From: Hymenobacter crusticola
GTDB taxonomy: Bacteria; Bacteroidota; Bacteroidia; Cytophagales; Hymenobacteraceae
NCBI RefSeq assembly: GCF_002154225.1
Contig: NZ_MTSE01000015.1
Location: 1-64,000 of the forward strand
DNA length: 64,000 nt
Reading direction: 5' to 3'
In this document: positions 25,777-34,725 of the stretch, in pieces
How positions within the stretch are numbered: position 1 is the first letter of the stretch
Layout: each line of letters starts with the position of its first letter
Translations under genes and position numbers: made by a program
The notes under the pieces: model-generated
The model's input: only the letters and a program-made list of their open reading frames with translations
The model's database searches: none
Told to the model about the DNA's origin: nothing

Positions 25777-27181
25777 TCTCGAAACCAAAGTAGGCCTTGG
25801 CATTGCCGTAAGAAATGTTCTGGATAATCTGACCGATCCAAGCTAGGTCGTCGGGTAGCTCGCCGTTTTCCACGTCGGTACCGAAGAGGTTGCACAGCAC
25901 CCGGCGGAAATACTCATGGCGGGGATAGGAAAGGAAGCTGCGCGAATCGGTGAGCATGCCCACAAACCGGCTCAGCAGACCCATATTCGAAAGAGAATTT
26001 ATCTGATTCTCCATGCCTAGCTTCTGGTCGAGGAACCACCAGCCGGAACCAAATTGAACCTTACCCGCCACTGAGCCGTCGTTGAAGTTACCAATCATGG
26101 TAGCTATCAAGTCATTATCAGCAGGGTTCAGGTTATAAATGATCGTTTTGGCAAGCCGATCCTGCGAATCGAGGCGGTCGAGGAAAGTCGAAAGGGCACG
26201 GCTCTGGGGGAAATCACCGATAGAGTCCCAGCCAGTATCGGGGCCTAGCTGCCGTAGTGCGCGCGAGTTGTTGTTGCGCAGAGCACCTAGGTGAAACTGT
26301 TGCGTCCAGCCCTTGTCCCAGTCCATTTCGGCCAAAGCAATGAGGATGGCCGACTTAAACTTCAGAACTTCGTCGTGCGTCAGGGCCTGACCGCCACGAA
26401 TCTTGGCGAAGATGTCAATAACTTCTTCGTCGGTGTAGTCAACGGCGTAGATCTGCTCTAAGCCGTGGTCCGACAAACGGCAACCTAGCTTCGCAAAGTA
26501 GTCGTGGCGGCGTTGTAAGGCAGTTAATAAGTTGCCGTACGTATGGATTTCTACGCTAGCTGAGGCAGCTAGCTTATCTAAGTAAGTATTGTAAACGGCA
26601 GGGTCTTCTACCGCCATAGCCTTGTCAGGGCGGAACGTTGGTAGTACCCGAATGCCAAATGGCTCAGCAGCAATAGCGTGGTGGTGCTCCAACGAATCGG
26701 CTGGATCGTCGGTCGTGCAGACGGTTTCCACCTTCATCTTCAGCAGCAGGTTGCGCACTGAATATTCTGGCGTACGAAGCTTCTCATTGCAGGCATCATA
26801 GATGCGACGGGCGCTGCTGCCATCTAGCAGCTCTGTGATGCCGAAGTAGCGCTGTAACTCCAAGTGCGTCCAATGGTAAAGCGGATTCCGCATGGTATAC
26901 GGTACTGTCTCCGCCCACTTCTCAAATTTCTCCCAATCGGAAGCGTCGCCGGTAATACAGCGTTCGTCTACCCCGTTGGCACGCATGGCGCGCCACTTGT
27001 AGTGGTCGCCGTAGAGCCAAATCTGCGTTAGGTTCTCGAACTGCTTGTCTTGGGCAATTTGGTCGGGAGGAAGGTGGCAGTGATAATCGATGATGGGCAT
27101 CTGCTTAGCAAACTCATGGTAGAGTTGCTGGGCCGTATCGGTCTGCAGCAGGAAGTCCTCGTTCAAAAAAGGCTTCTTCAT
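25697..27181 (-). CDS. uxaC: glucuronate/galacturonate isomerase
   Basis: UxaC converts D-galacturonate to D-tagaturonate (and glucuronate to fructuronate). The 494-residue protein has the metal-dependent hydrolase fold with IIDYHCHLPPDQIAQDKQF near the N-terminus (split by me; HCH is the metal site) and the conserved GDFPQSRALSTFLDRLDSQ region. The usual UxaC ends near NISYGNAKAYFGF at about residue 467. Here the frame continues for about 27 more residues, almost all inside kdgK. This suggests loss of the ancestral stop. It follows uxaA after 115 bases. Confidence 0.94.
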   Translation of the reverse strand: MKKPFLNEDFLLQTDTAQQLYHEFAKQMPIIDYHCHLPPDQIAQDKQFENLTQIWLYGDHYKWRAMRANGVDERCITGDASDWEKFEKWAETVPYTMRNPLYHWTHLELQRYFGITELLDGSSARRIYDACNEKLRTPEYSVRNLLLKMKVETVCTTDDPADSLEHHHAIAAEPFGIRVLPTFRPDKAMAVEDPAVYNTYLDKLAASASVEIHTYGNLLTALQRRHDYFAKLGCRLSDHGLEQIYAVDYTDEEVIDIFAKIRGGQALTHDEVLKFKSAILIALAEMDWDKGWTQQFHLGALRNNNSRALRQLGPDTGWDSIGDFPQSRALSTFLDRLDSQDRLAKTIIYNLNPADNDLIATMIGNFNDGSVAGKVQFGSGWWFLDQKLGMENQINSLSNMGLLSRFVGMLTDSRSFLSYPRHEYFRRVLCNLFGTDVENGELPDDLAWIGQIIQNISYGNAKAYFGFENEASGNVRRNHDAAIATAELPIHTNG

Positions 27182-27296
27182 AATTGGTAAAATTAGGGGC
27201 GAAGCTCCTCCTTCGCACTAGTTCGGAAAGGTAGGAGCTTGCGCGGAAATTGCTTCCCCGTAGTCTCCTGCAATGTGGCTATTTAAAGCTGGGATA
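27182..27296 (-). other. gap between uxaA and uxaC
   Basis: This 115-base gap is the longest in the operon. It contains a small GCGAAG/CTTCGC hairpin near uxaC. I see no promoter of the TAnnTTTG type. It may be a processing or translation-tuning site. Confidence 0.3.
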
Positions 27297-28949
27297 TTAC
27301 AACGAGACTCCCCGTTTCCAAGGAATAAAGTCAGTTTGTCCGTGGCGCACGGCGCTTACCTCTTCCCCACTGGCAACCCGTACCACGTATTCCAGGATCC
27401 GCTGCCCAGCCTGCTCGATGGTTTCTTCGCCGTCGATAACAGTACCAGTATTCACGTCGATGATATCGGGCATGCGCTTCGCTAGCGCCGTGTTGCTCGA
27501 AATCTTCACTACGGGCACAATCGGGTTACCCGTGGGCGTACCTAGGCCAGTGGTGAATAGCACTAGGTTAGCACCTGAGCCTACCTCGGCCGTTGTCGAC
27601 TCAACGTCGTTGCCGGGGGTGCACAGCAGGTTCAAGCCGGGCTTCGTAACTAGTTCCGGATAGTCGAGCACAGCTACTACGGGTGAGGAACCACCTTTGC
27701 GGGCAGCTCCGGCCGATTTCATGGCATCGGTAATGAGGCCGTCACGAATGTTACCAGGTGAAGGGTTCATATCGAAGCCCGAACCAACAGCAATGGCGCT
27801 GTCGCCATACGCCTTCATGAGGCTGCTGAAACGCTCGGCCGTTTCGCTGTCGACGCTACGGTCTACTAGCTCCTGCTCTACCCCGCACAATTCGGGGAAC
27901 TCTGCCAAAATCACGGAACCACCTAGGGCAACCATCAAATCGGACACATGCCCCACAGCTGGGTTGGCTGAAATACCTGAGAAGCCATCCGAGCCACCGC
28001 ACTCCAAACCAATTGTCAGTTTGCTGAGTGGCGCCGGTTGACGCTCACTTTTGTCAGCTATCATTAGACCAGCAAACGTTTGGCGCAAGGCCTGGCTTAC
28101 AAGTGCCTCTTCGGTGCCTATCTTCTGCTGCTCCAAAATGTAGAGTGGCTTGTCGAAGTTAGGGCTACGCTTGTTGATTTCATCTTGCAGCATGCTCACC
28201 TGGGCGTTCTGGCAACCTAGGCTAAGCACCGTAGCACCTGCTACGTTGGGGTGCGTGATATAGCCAGCAAGTAGCCCACACAATGACTGTGCATCTTGGC
28301 GGATACCGCCGCAGCCACCTTCATGCGAAAGGAAACGAATGCCATCCACATTGGGGAACAGTCGAGGCCGAGCAGCCGCGTTGTCTGCGCTGCGCAGATC
28401 GGTAGCCAGAATTTCTTCTACTGTCTTGCCCGATTGCATAAGCGAGATAAGCTCCTGCGTCTGCGGCTGGTAGCTCTTGCGGCGAGCGTAACCTAGGTCA
28501 TTGACCAAGGCTTCTTCCAAGACCTGAATGTTGCGGTTTTCGCAGAATACCAGCGGAACGACCAACCAGTAGTTGGCCGTACCCACGCGTCCATCGGAGC
28601 GGTGAAAGCCCATAAAAGTCTGCTCCTGCCAGTAATCTACATTTGGTGCATTCCAGCTCCGGCGCTTCTCTTGGTGCTCGTCGTAGCTGTTAGTAGCATG
28701 CTGGATGTTAGCCGTCGTGAGCAGGCCACCTAACTGAATGGTATGCCGGGCCTTACCAACAAGCACACCATACATGGTAATAGAGTCGCCAGGCTGTAGG
28801 GCTTGTAAAGCTAACTTATGCTTAGCGGGTATTTTTTCCGTGGTTGTTACGGTTGTACCATCCCACGTTACTGGTGTTCCAATTGGCAAATCGGTTAATG
28901 CCACCAGTACGTTGTCGTCGGGATGGATTTTGGCTACTAAATGCTTCAT
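27297..28949 (-). CDS. uxaA: altronate dehydratase
   Basis: UxaA dehydrates D-altronate to 2-keto-3-deoxygluconate. The 550-residue protein has the N-terminal SAF domain (residues ~1-90, with HPDDNVLVALTDLPIG) and the large C-terminal dehydratase domain. That domain contains HEGGCGG (about residue 205) and LECGGSDGFSGISANPA, the Fe-S and substrate region of the UxaA/GarD family. Its ATG immediately follows the stop codon of uxaB with no spacing, so translation is likely coupled. Confidence 0.95.
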   Translation of the reverse strand: MKHLVAKIHPDDNVLVALTDLPIGTPVTWDGTTVTTTEKIPAKHKLALQALQPGDSITMYGVLVGKARHTIQLGGLLTTANIQHATNSYDEHQEKRRSWNAPNVDYWQEQTFMGFHRSDGRVGTANYWLVVPLVFCENRNIQVLEEALVNDLGYARRKSYQPQTQELISLMQSGKTVEEILATDLRSADNAAARPRLFPNVDGIRFLSHEGGCGGIRQDAQSLCGLLAGYITHPNVAGATVLSLGCQNAQVSMLQDEINKRSPNFDKPLYILEQQKIGTEEALVSQALRQTFAGLMIADKSERQPAPLSKLTIGLECGGSDGFSGISANPAVGHVSDLMVALGGSVILAEFPELCGVEQELVDRSVDSETAERFSSLMKAYGDSAIAVGSGFDMNPSPGNIRDGLITDAMKSAGAARKGGSSPVVAVLDYPELVTKPGLNLLCTPGNDVESTTAEVGSGANLVLFTTGLGTPTGNPIVPVVKISSNTALAKRMPDIIDVNTGTVIDGEETIEQAGQRILEYVVRVASGEEVSAVRHGQTDFIPWKRGVSL

Positions 28950-30473
28950 CTATTTTACGAGCGTCGTTTTATTGAAATAAGCAGCTACTGTTGGGTAAGC
29001 GCCATTTTCCAGCATCTTTTGTAAATAGTCACTCACTTGCTTCGCAAAGTCAGGCAACTGGGTCAAATCGTGTCCCCATAGCGACTGGTTGGACAACACC
29101 GTATTGACTAATTCCTCTGCTTCATGGTTTGCCCAAATGTCAGCAAAGTAGGCAGCCTTATCATCCTGAATGACATACTCACCCCCATTGGCTTGGCCAT
29201 ACCAAGTAGCATCACGTTGTTCAGTGCCTTTCATGAACAGCAAATAGGCAGCAAAACCTAGGGCCATGCACTCTGGCACAGCATTAAAGCGCTTGTAATA
29301 ATGCATCAACGTAGGAATGTTGCGCATCTGCATCTTCGCGGTGTACTGCATGGTAATGGCTAGCCAGCGGTGTTCCATGAAGGGATTACGAAAGCGGTCC
29401 ATGACTTGCAAACCAAAACGCTGGGCTACTTTTTCGTCTACTGGATATGGAATGCCGGGTAGCAAATCAGCTAACATCAGGTTGCTGATAAAAGTACCCA
29501 CCGTATCGTTTTCCATTGCCGAACGCACCGTTTCGAAGCCGCTCAGATAGGCCAAGCCACAGCTCAGAGTATGCGTGCCGTTAAGAAGGCGGAGCTTCAA
29601 CTCGCGGAACAGGTTAATATCAGGCTGAATGACAATGCCCTTATCTACCTCATGAAACGACAGAATGGATTTCACCCGCTCGTCGCCCTGAATAGCCCAT
29701 AGTAGAAAAGCTTCTGACATGGTGAGCAAATCATCTTCGTAACCTAGCTGCTCCGTGATACCGCGATAGGTAGCCTCGTCGGGGCGGCCGGGTACGATCC
29801 GATCAACTAAGGAGTTGCAGCAGGTATTCGCCGCTTCCAGCCAATCCATGAACTCGCTTTCAAGGCCATTGCGGTGCGCTAGCTCTAGCAGGATCGCCTC
29901 CAGTTTGCTGCCGTTATCTGGAATTAGCTCCGTTGGTACAATCACTAGCCCCTTCGATTTGTCGCCATTGAACGCTTGAAAACGCGCGTACAGGAAAGCC
30001 AATAGCTTACCTGGGAATGACTGAGGCGGCGACTGCCGGATATCATCGGGCACCAGTTGAATGCCTACCTCTGTCGTGTTAGAAAGAACTACCTGCAGTT
30101 CCGGATTGGCAGCGCACTTCAGAATTTCCTCCCACTGACTTTTCGCTGACAGTACCCGGCTAATGGCTGAGCATACTACGTTCTCGTCTACTGTTTGACC
30201 ATCTTCAACACCGCGGACGCATACCGTATATAGGCCATCCTGCCGGTTGAACGCTTCGATGTCACCTCCATCCGTTGACTTCACCACCACGATGCGGCCA
30301 TTGAATATGCCTTGGCGGTTGGCTTTATCGATCAAGAAATCAGGCAAGCCGCGCAGCAGCACACCAGTGCCAAACTGTATGACTTTCTCGGGCAGCTCGA
30401 ACAGCTTTTCCTCTGGTATTGCTACAGGTGCTTTGGCCAGGCTGGCCGCAATAGAGCGAGATAAATGCTTCAT
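28950..30473 (-). CDS. uxaB: tagaturonate reductase
   Basis: UxaB reduces D-tagaturonate to D-altronate with NADH. The 507-residue product is a long-chain mannitol-dehydrogenase-type protein with the NAD-binding start VIQFGTGVLLRGLPDFLIDKAN (split in my reading). It also has the catalytic helix region LRLLNGTHTLSCGLAYLSG, where K/N-x5-N-H residues normally lie. ATG at 30473 is chosen over an in-frame start at 30527 that would overlap the previous gene. It is 26 bases after the pectinase gene. Confidence 0.94.
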   Translation of the reverse strand: MKHLSRSIAASLAKAPVAIPEEKLFELPEKVIQFGTGVLLRGLPDFLIDKANRQGIFNGRIVVVKSTDGGDIEAFNRQDGLYTVCVRGVEDGQTVDENVVCSAISRVLSAKSQWEEILKCAANPELQVVLSNTTEVGIQLVPDDIRQSPPQSFPGKLLAFLYARFQAFNGDKSKGLVIVPTELIPDNGSKLEAILLELAHRNGLESEFMDWLEAANTCCNSLVDRIVPGRPDEATYRGITEQLGYEDDLLTMSEAFLLWAIQGDERVKSILSFHEVDKGIVIQPDINLFRELKLRLLNGTHTLSCGLAYLSGFETVRSAMENDTVGTFISNLMLADLLPGIPYPVDEKVAQRFGLQVMDRFRNPFMEHRWLAITMQYTAKMQMRNIPTLMHYYKRFNAVPECMALGFAAYLLFMKGTEQRDATWYGQANGGEYVIQDDKAAYFADIWANHEAEELVNTVLSNQSLWGHDLTQLPDFAKQVSDYLQKMLENGAYPTVAAYFNKTTLVK

Positions 30474-30499
30474 TTTGTAGATTGACTCTTGTGCTTTGG

Positions 30500-32557
30500 T
30501 TACAGTTTGCTGCTGCCTTTTTCCCATTTTTGCTGCCAGGCAGGATAGTCTTTGGTCAGCAGCTTTTCAGGCCAAGTACCTACATAGAGGTAGCCAGCCC
30601 GACGTTCGTTTTCTATTTCAGCTAAGGTATTTTTCTTCTCTGAATTACGACCTACATAGATAGGCTTATTTGATTCTAAATCGTAGAACCGGGCCCAAAG
30701 AGTAGAGCCAGCCTCAGCAACAATAACCCGGTCGCGGCCGGTTGGCTGCTTCGGATCGGCGATATCCTTCACGGCTTGGTTAGGCATCTTCACCGCATTC
30801 AACCAGGCCACTGCGCTATCAATAGCCTTGCGCACTTCCGGCGTAGGGTTGTCAACTCCCATCAAAAATTTCACGATTTCAACGGTTTCGTCGCCGCTCA
30901 ACGAAGCTAGCTCGAAGGCTCGGGCTTTAGCGGGCTGCAGTGTTTTCTCGTCGTGTTGGGCGCACCAGGCCGTGAGCTTTCCATTTTGCACATACTGTGT
31001 TTTTAGAATACAGTCGACGCCACGCTCTACAGCTAGCTTTGCTTGTGGCACCAACGCCCGATCGACGAGCGTAAAATCTCCTTTTTGTTCGACTAAGTCC
31101 CGCAGCACCAATAAGGACCGAATCATGGCGTTGTCGTTGTAGGTGATCTGATGCCGGTAAAGACTATGATCTGGGTAGTATTGCGGAAAGCCACCATTCG
31201 GATACTGCATCTTTAACAGATAACGAATACCGTTCTCCGCGGCACTGCGGTACGCTGTATTGCCTGTGCGCTGAGCTGCCGCTAATAGGTAGCGTATTTC
31301 CCGAGTGGTGGCATTGTTATCAATAGTAGCATCGTCTTTTCCGGCATCCTTGCGCGTACTAGCTTTCTCAGCAGCCGTTAGTGGGTGCTCATAGCTTACC
31401 TTTTGGCCGTTCACTGCTTTGGGCCAGCCACCAACGCTGCGCTGAAAGACTAGCATGCGTTCGGCTACGGAGTCTTTAGTTAATACCACTGGCGCCGGTG
31501 CAGCCACTGCGGCAGCCTTTTTATCGACATTCCAGCGTCCCCCGAAGGTCCAATTAGCAGTAATTTGTCTTGGGTTGGGTGTGCTTTCTGCTTTATCCAC
31601 GTTGTCTTTGTGCCAAGCATAATCACCGCCTTTCCGGTGGCAATTGTAGTAATACACTCGGCGCCCCCATAGGGGAGTACCAGGGCCCGACTTCGCATGA
31701 TAGATGTCAGCATCAGCCATGTTCTTCGGGAACTTGCAACCTATCAGGTAGAACTGTGATTCCCGATGATAGCGACCTAGCTTAAAGTTATCGTCACCTT
31801 CGAAGGTGCAATTCTTTAGAACGCTCTTCTCGTCTTTACTGCCTGAGCCATCATGCCAAATTGCTGCTTCCATGTTGTGACAAATAAAGCGGCAGTTCTC
31901 AGCGTAAGCCCAACCACGCGGGCAGTAGAAGTCAACCCCACCTTCCATCGTGCAGTCAGCGAAATAGTACAGGCCGGCTTCTACATCCCAAGGGCTAACA
32001 GTGTCGCCACCTAAGGCGCGAAACGTGCAATGGCGAGCAATAAGCCGGATCGTACCTGCCATTGTCCGCAATGCCATTTGATGCCCGGTTTTGCTAATGC
32101 TTTTCTTTCCCCCCGAAGCAGTAGGACAGTCGATAGTTACTTCACTCGTAGCATCAAAGCCGTAGCTATTAATGACGGTGAGCTTTTCCAAGGTCACATC
32201 GGGGCTGTTACGCATGTTTAGCGTTGCTACTCCCCAATCATTGGCGTGCGATTCAGGGTTACAGTACCAAGCATCCCGGGCTTGTGCATTGGTCAATACA
32301 ACTCCTTTTTCACTTTCTCCTTCAAGGATTAGGTTACTCTTCCCATCAACAAATACCTTTTCACGGTAAGTGCCATTCTTGATGAAGATAGTCCGTGGCT
32401 GTGCAGCCTGAGTAGGTAAGCTGTTGATTGCTTCCTGAATGGTTCGAAATGCTCCCGAGCCATCCGCAGCCACAATAATGCGTTGAGCCTGAGCCGCAGG
32501 AATAAATCCTGCGGTCAGGCCCAAAATCAAGCATAACAGTTTCCAAAACTGCTTCAT
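30500..32557 (-). CDS. fused pectin methylesterase (CE8) and pectate lyase (PL10)
   Basis: One 685-residue secreted protein carries both activities needed to open pectin. After a signal peptide (1-24, ending AQAQ) comes a CE8 beta-helix (~25-335) with GSGAFRTIQEAINSLP, the QMALR oxyanion segment, the GGDT motif, the GGVDF motif with the catalytic Asp, and LGR. A linker rich in Ala, Pro and Val (~340-360) leads to the PL10 domain (~360-680). That domain has DDATIDNNATTREIRYLL, NGGFPQYYP and YNDNAM. The CE8 half removes methyl groups; the PL10 half cuts the demethylated chain by beta-elimination. Position in the operon: after the cupin, before uxaB. Confidence 0.93.
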   Translation of the reverse strand: MKQFWKLLCLILGLTAGFIPAAQAQRIIVAADGSGAFRTIQEAINSLPTQAAQPRTIFIKNGTYREKVFVDGKSNLILEGESEKGVVLTNAQARDAWYCNPESHANDWGVATLNMRNSPDVTLEKLTVINSYGFDATSEVTIDCPTASGGKKSISKTGHQMALRTMAGTIRLIARHCTFRALGGDTVSPWDVEAGLYYFADCTMEGGVDFYCPRGWAYAENCRFICHNMEAAIWHDGSGSKDEKSVLKNCTFEGDDNFKLGRYHRESQFYLIGCKFPKNMADADIYHAKSGPGTPLWGRRVYYYNCHRKGGDYAWHKDNVDKAESTPNPRQITANWTFGGRWNVDKKAAAVAAPAPVVLTKDSVAERMLVFQRSVGGWPKAVNGQKVSYEHPLTAAEKASTRKDAGKDDATIDNNATTREIRYLLAAAQRTGNTAYRSAAENGIRYLLKMQYPNGGFPQYYPDHSLYRHQITYNDNAMIRSLLVLRDLVEQKGDFTLVDRALVPQAKLAVERGVDCILKTQYVQNGKLTAWCAQHDEKTLQPAKARAFELASLSGDETVEIVKFLMGVDNPTPEVRKAIDSAVAWLNAVKMPNQAVKDIADPKQPTGRDRVIVAEAGSTLWARFYDLESNKPIYVGRNSEKKNTLAEIENERRAGYLYVGTWPEKLLTKDYPAWQQKWEKGSSKL

Positions 32558-32583
32558 GCGTTTGTATTTACTAGCTCAGCGGA

Positions 32584-32922
32584 TTACACAAAATCCTCGC
32601 GCATCGGATTGAACACATCTACTAGGACACCTGCCTCTTGGCAAACTACCCCATGCCACACGTTAGAAGAAGCGAGGAATGTATCTCCTGCTCGAAGCAC
32701 TCGCTGTTGCCCATCTACAGTGGCTTCAAACACACCACTTTCCACGTAAGTAATCTGTGTATGCACGTGTTGATGAATAGCGCCAATACTACTTGCTTCA
32801 AAGGCAACTTTCACCATCATCAGGTCAGCGTTATAGACGAGGATCTTGCGTTGCACACCTCCACCTACGTTTTCCCACGATAGGGAGGAATCTTCTGAAA
32901 AGGAGGTTTGGCTACTATCCAT
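32584..32922 (-). CDS. KdgF-like cupin (unsaturated uronate linearisation)
   Basis: The 112-residue single-domain cupin has the metal site HQHVH plus Gln/Glu (IGAIHQHVHTQITYVESG, about residues 47-64) and the second motif SSNVWHGVVC. Size and context match KdgF, which opens the 4,5-unsaturated galacturonate left by pectate lyases and GH105 into 5-keto-4-deoxyuronate. It begins two bases after the susD stop. No KduI or KduD is present in the window to take the product further. Confidence 0.87.
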   Translation of the reverse strand: MDSSQTSFSEDSSLSWENVGGGVQRKILVYNADLMMVKVAFEASSIGAIHQHVHTQITYVESGVFEATVDGQQRVLRAGDTFLASSNVWHGVVCQEAGVLVDVFNPMREDFV

Positions 32923-32924
32923 TA

Positions 32925-34706
32925 TTAATATCCTGGGTTTTGTACCAAGTTGGGGTTTGTTGTAATAGCTGATGCTGGAATAGGGAGCAACTGTCGGTTG
33001 GTCGTATAACCGGAGGCAATGTCAGCGATTCTGGCCTCCGTAATAGACGAACGCCAGTTCACGTTGGTGGTACCCGCTGGCTTAGTAGCCGGAGTCGGGC
33101 GATAAAGCGACCGAGAGTATTTTGCTTGACCGTTCACAACAGTGTAATACATCACCAATGGAATCTTGGCATAGGGGCTAGATGCCGTTTGGTCAGCTAT
33201 CCAAGCTCGCATGGTGGCTTTTGCCTCTGCAAGCTTTGTTCCGAGCAGATTCCAGCGAATGAGGTCATACTTGCGAATACCTTCGCCCCCAAATTCTACG
33301 AAACGCTCGTTAACAATAGCATTGAAGAAGCCTGCTTGATCTGTCGGGGGGGTGCCAGCAGCTTTTGCGTTTGCTTTAAACCCACGCAGACGCACCTCCA
33401 TCAAAGCTTGTGTAGCAGTAATTCCGTTGTAAGCTACTGTCGGCCCAGCCAGGTCGTTTTGTGCTTCCGCAAACATCAACAACACGTCGGCAAACCGGAT
33501 GAGGGGCCAGTTGTAATTTAAGCTTTGTACTGACACTGCTGGAACCAATGGCAACCGCCAGTCGCGGCGGAACTTGCCATCGTACATACTGATCAGGGTA
33601 GTAAGCGCTTGGTTATCGGTTGAGCCGATGGTGTAAGGCGCGATTGTTACATCACGGCGTGTATCCAGCGAATCGAAAGCATAAAAGTAAGTGGGTAGTA
33701 CTGTCACGGCGCCGCTTGACTGGCCATACTTCGGTGAAGCCGTGATACGTGGACCGTTGTAATATCCTAACTTACTATCTGAAGCTGCACTAGCGCCACC
33801 CATACCTACCTGGAACATGATTTCGTGAGCAGCTTCAACCCGTAGCTCATTGATGCTCCGGAAAGTTTCTTCGTAGCTAGCATTAAGTGTGTGCTGACCA
33901 CGGTTAGCCATTAGCTCAGAGCACTCATTGCGTGCGATGGTGTAGAAGTCCTTATAGTTGCTAGGACGGCTTACTTGACCATTTTGGCGCAGTGAATAGC
34001 CTCCGCGGTACATAGCAATACGAGCCCGCAGGGCTTTCACAGCACCTTTTGTGATGCGCTCATCACTGGCAACCTCCGAACGCCAAGGTACCAACGTTTG
34101 AGCCAAAGCTAGATCATCCAGCAAGTGATCAAAAATCACGTCGCGGTCAGTTCGAGGCAAGTTGAAGTCTTGGCCCGTTACTGAAGGGGTGCGTGGTTCT
34201 GGCACGTCGCCCCAGTTACGTACTAGTTCGAAGTAATATTGAGCCCGCAGTGTTAGCGCTTCCCCATGAATACGTCTGACGGCTATCATATCGGTACCAC
34301 TGTTATACTGCGTCATCTCCGGGACGTATTTGATACAGAGATTAGCTCGCTCAATACCTTGATACAACTGGTTCCAAGGGTTGAGTACTTCTGCATTGGT
34401 GGTAACGGACGTGTAGCGGGCAATACCGCGACGACCTGAACCAGCGTCATCCCCTCCTTGGCTGCTTTGCATCTCATCGGAGTCGAAGGGATAATAAGAG
34501 CTAAGGCGGTTGCCATAACCAGCATCACCTGACAAAGGGTCGTAAGCGCCAATTATTGCGCTAGTAGCGCCGCTTACGTTGCTGAATATCGTTTCGGGCG
34601 TGTCAACAGCCGTTGGGTTAACTTCTAAGTAATCTTTGCACGAGCTAACGCCTAGTGAACCGGCAATAGCTGCGGCTAGAAAAGTGGGACGAAATATGCG
34701 TTTCAT
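32925..34706 (-). CDS. SusD/RagB family pectin-oligomer-binding lipoprotein
   Basis: The 593-residue protein starts with a signal peptide and a lipobox-like Cys (GVSSCKD, Cys about residue 23). The TPR-type SusD fold follows, with NLCIKYVPEM in the TPR region, the LRAQYYFELVRNWGDVP segment (about residues 152-168) and a C-terminal GGEGIRKYDLIRWNLLG. It should cap the SusC channel and bind pectic oligosaccharides at the cell surface. It lies 19 bases after susC. Confidence 0.95.
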   Translation of the reverse strand: MKRIFRPTFLAAAIAGSLGVSSCKDYLEVNPTAVDTPETIFSNVSGATSAIIGAYDPLSGDAGYGNRLSSYYPFDSDEMQSSQGGDDAGSGRRGIARYTSVTTNAEVLNPWNQLYQGIERANLCIKYVPEMTQYNSGTDMIAVRRIHGEALTLRAQYYFELVRNWGDVPEPRTPSVTGQDFNLPRTDRDVIFDHLLDDLALAQTLVPWRSEVASDERITKGAVKALRARIAMYRGGYSLRQNGQVSRPSNYKDFYTIARNECSELMANRGQHTLNASYEETFRSINELRVEAAHEIMFQVGMGGASAASDSKLGYYNGPRITASPKYGQSSGAVTVLPTYFYAFDSLDTRRDVTIAPYTIGSTDNQALTTLISMYDGKFRRDWRLPLVPAVSVQSLNYNWPLIRFADVLLMFAEAQNDLAGPTVAYNGITATQALMEVRLRGFKANAKAAGTPPTDQAGFFNAIVNERFVEFGGEGIRKYDLIRWNLLGTKLAEAKATMRAWIADQTASSPYAKIPLVMYYTVVNGQAKYSRSLYRPTPATKPAGTTNVNWRSSITEARIADIASGYTTNRQLLPIPASAITTNPNLVQNPGY

Positions 34707-34725
34707 AATAAAGTAGCCTTAGTAA

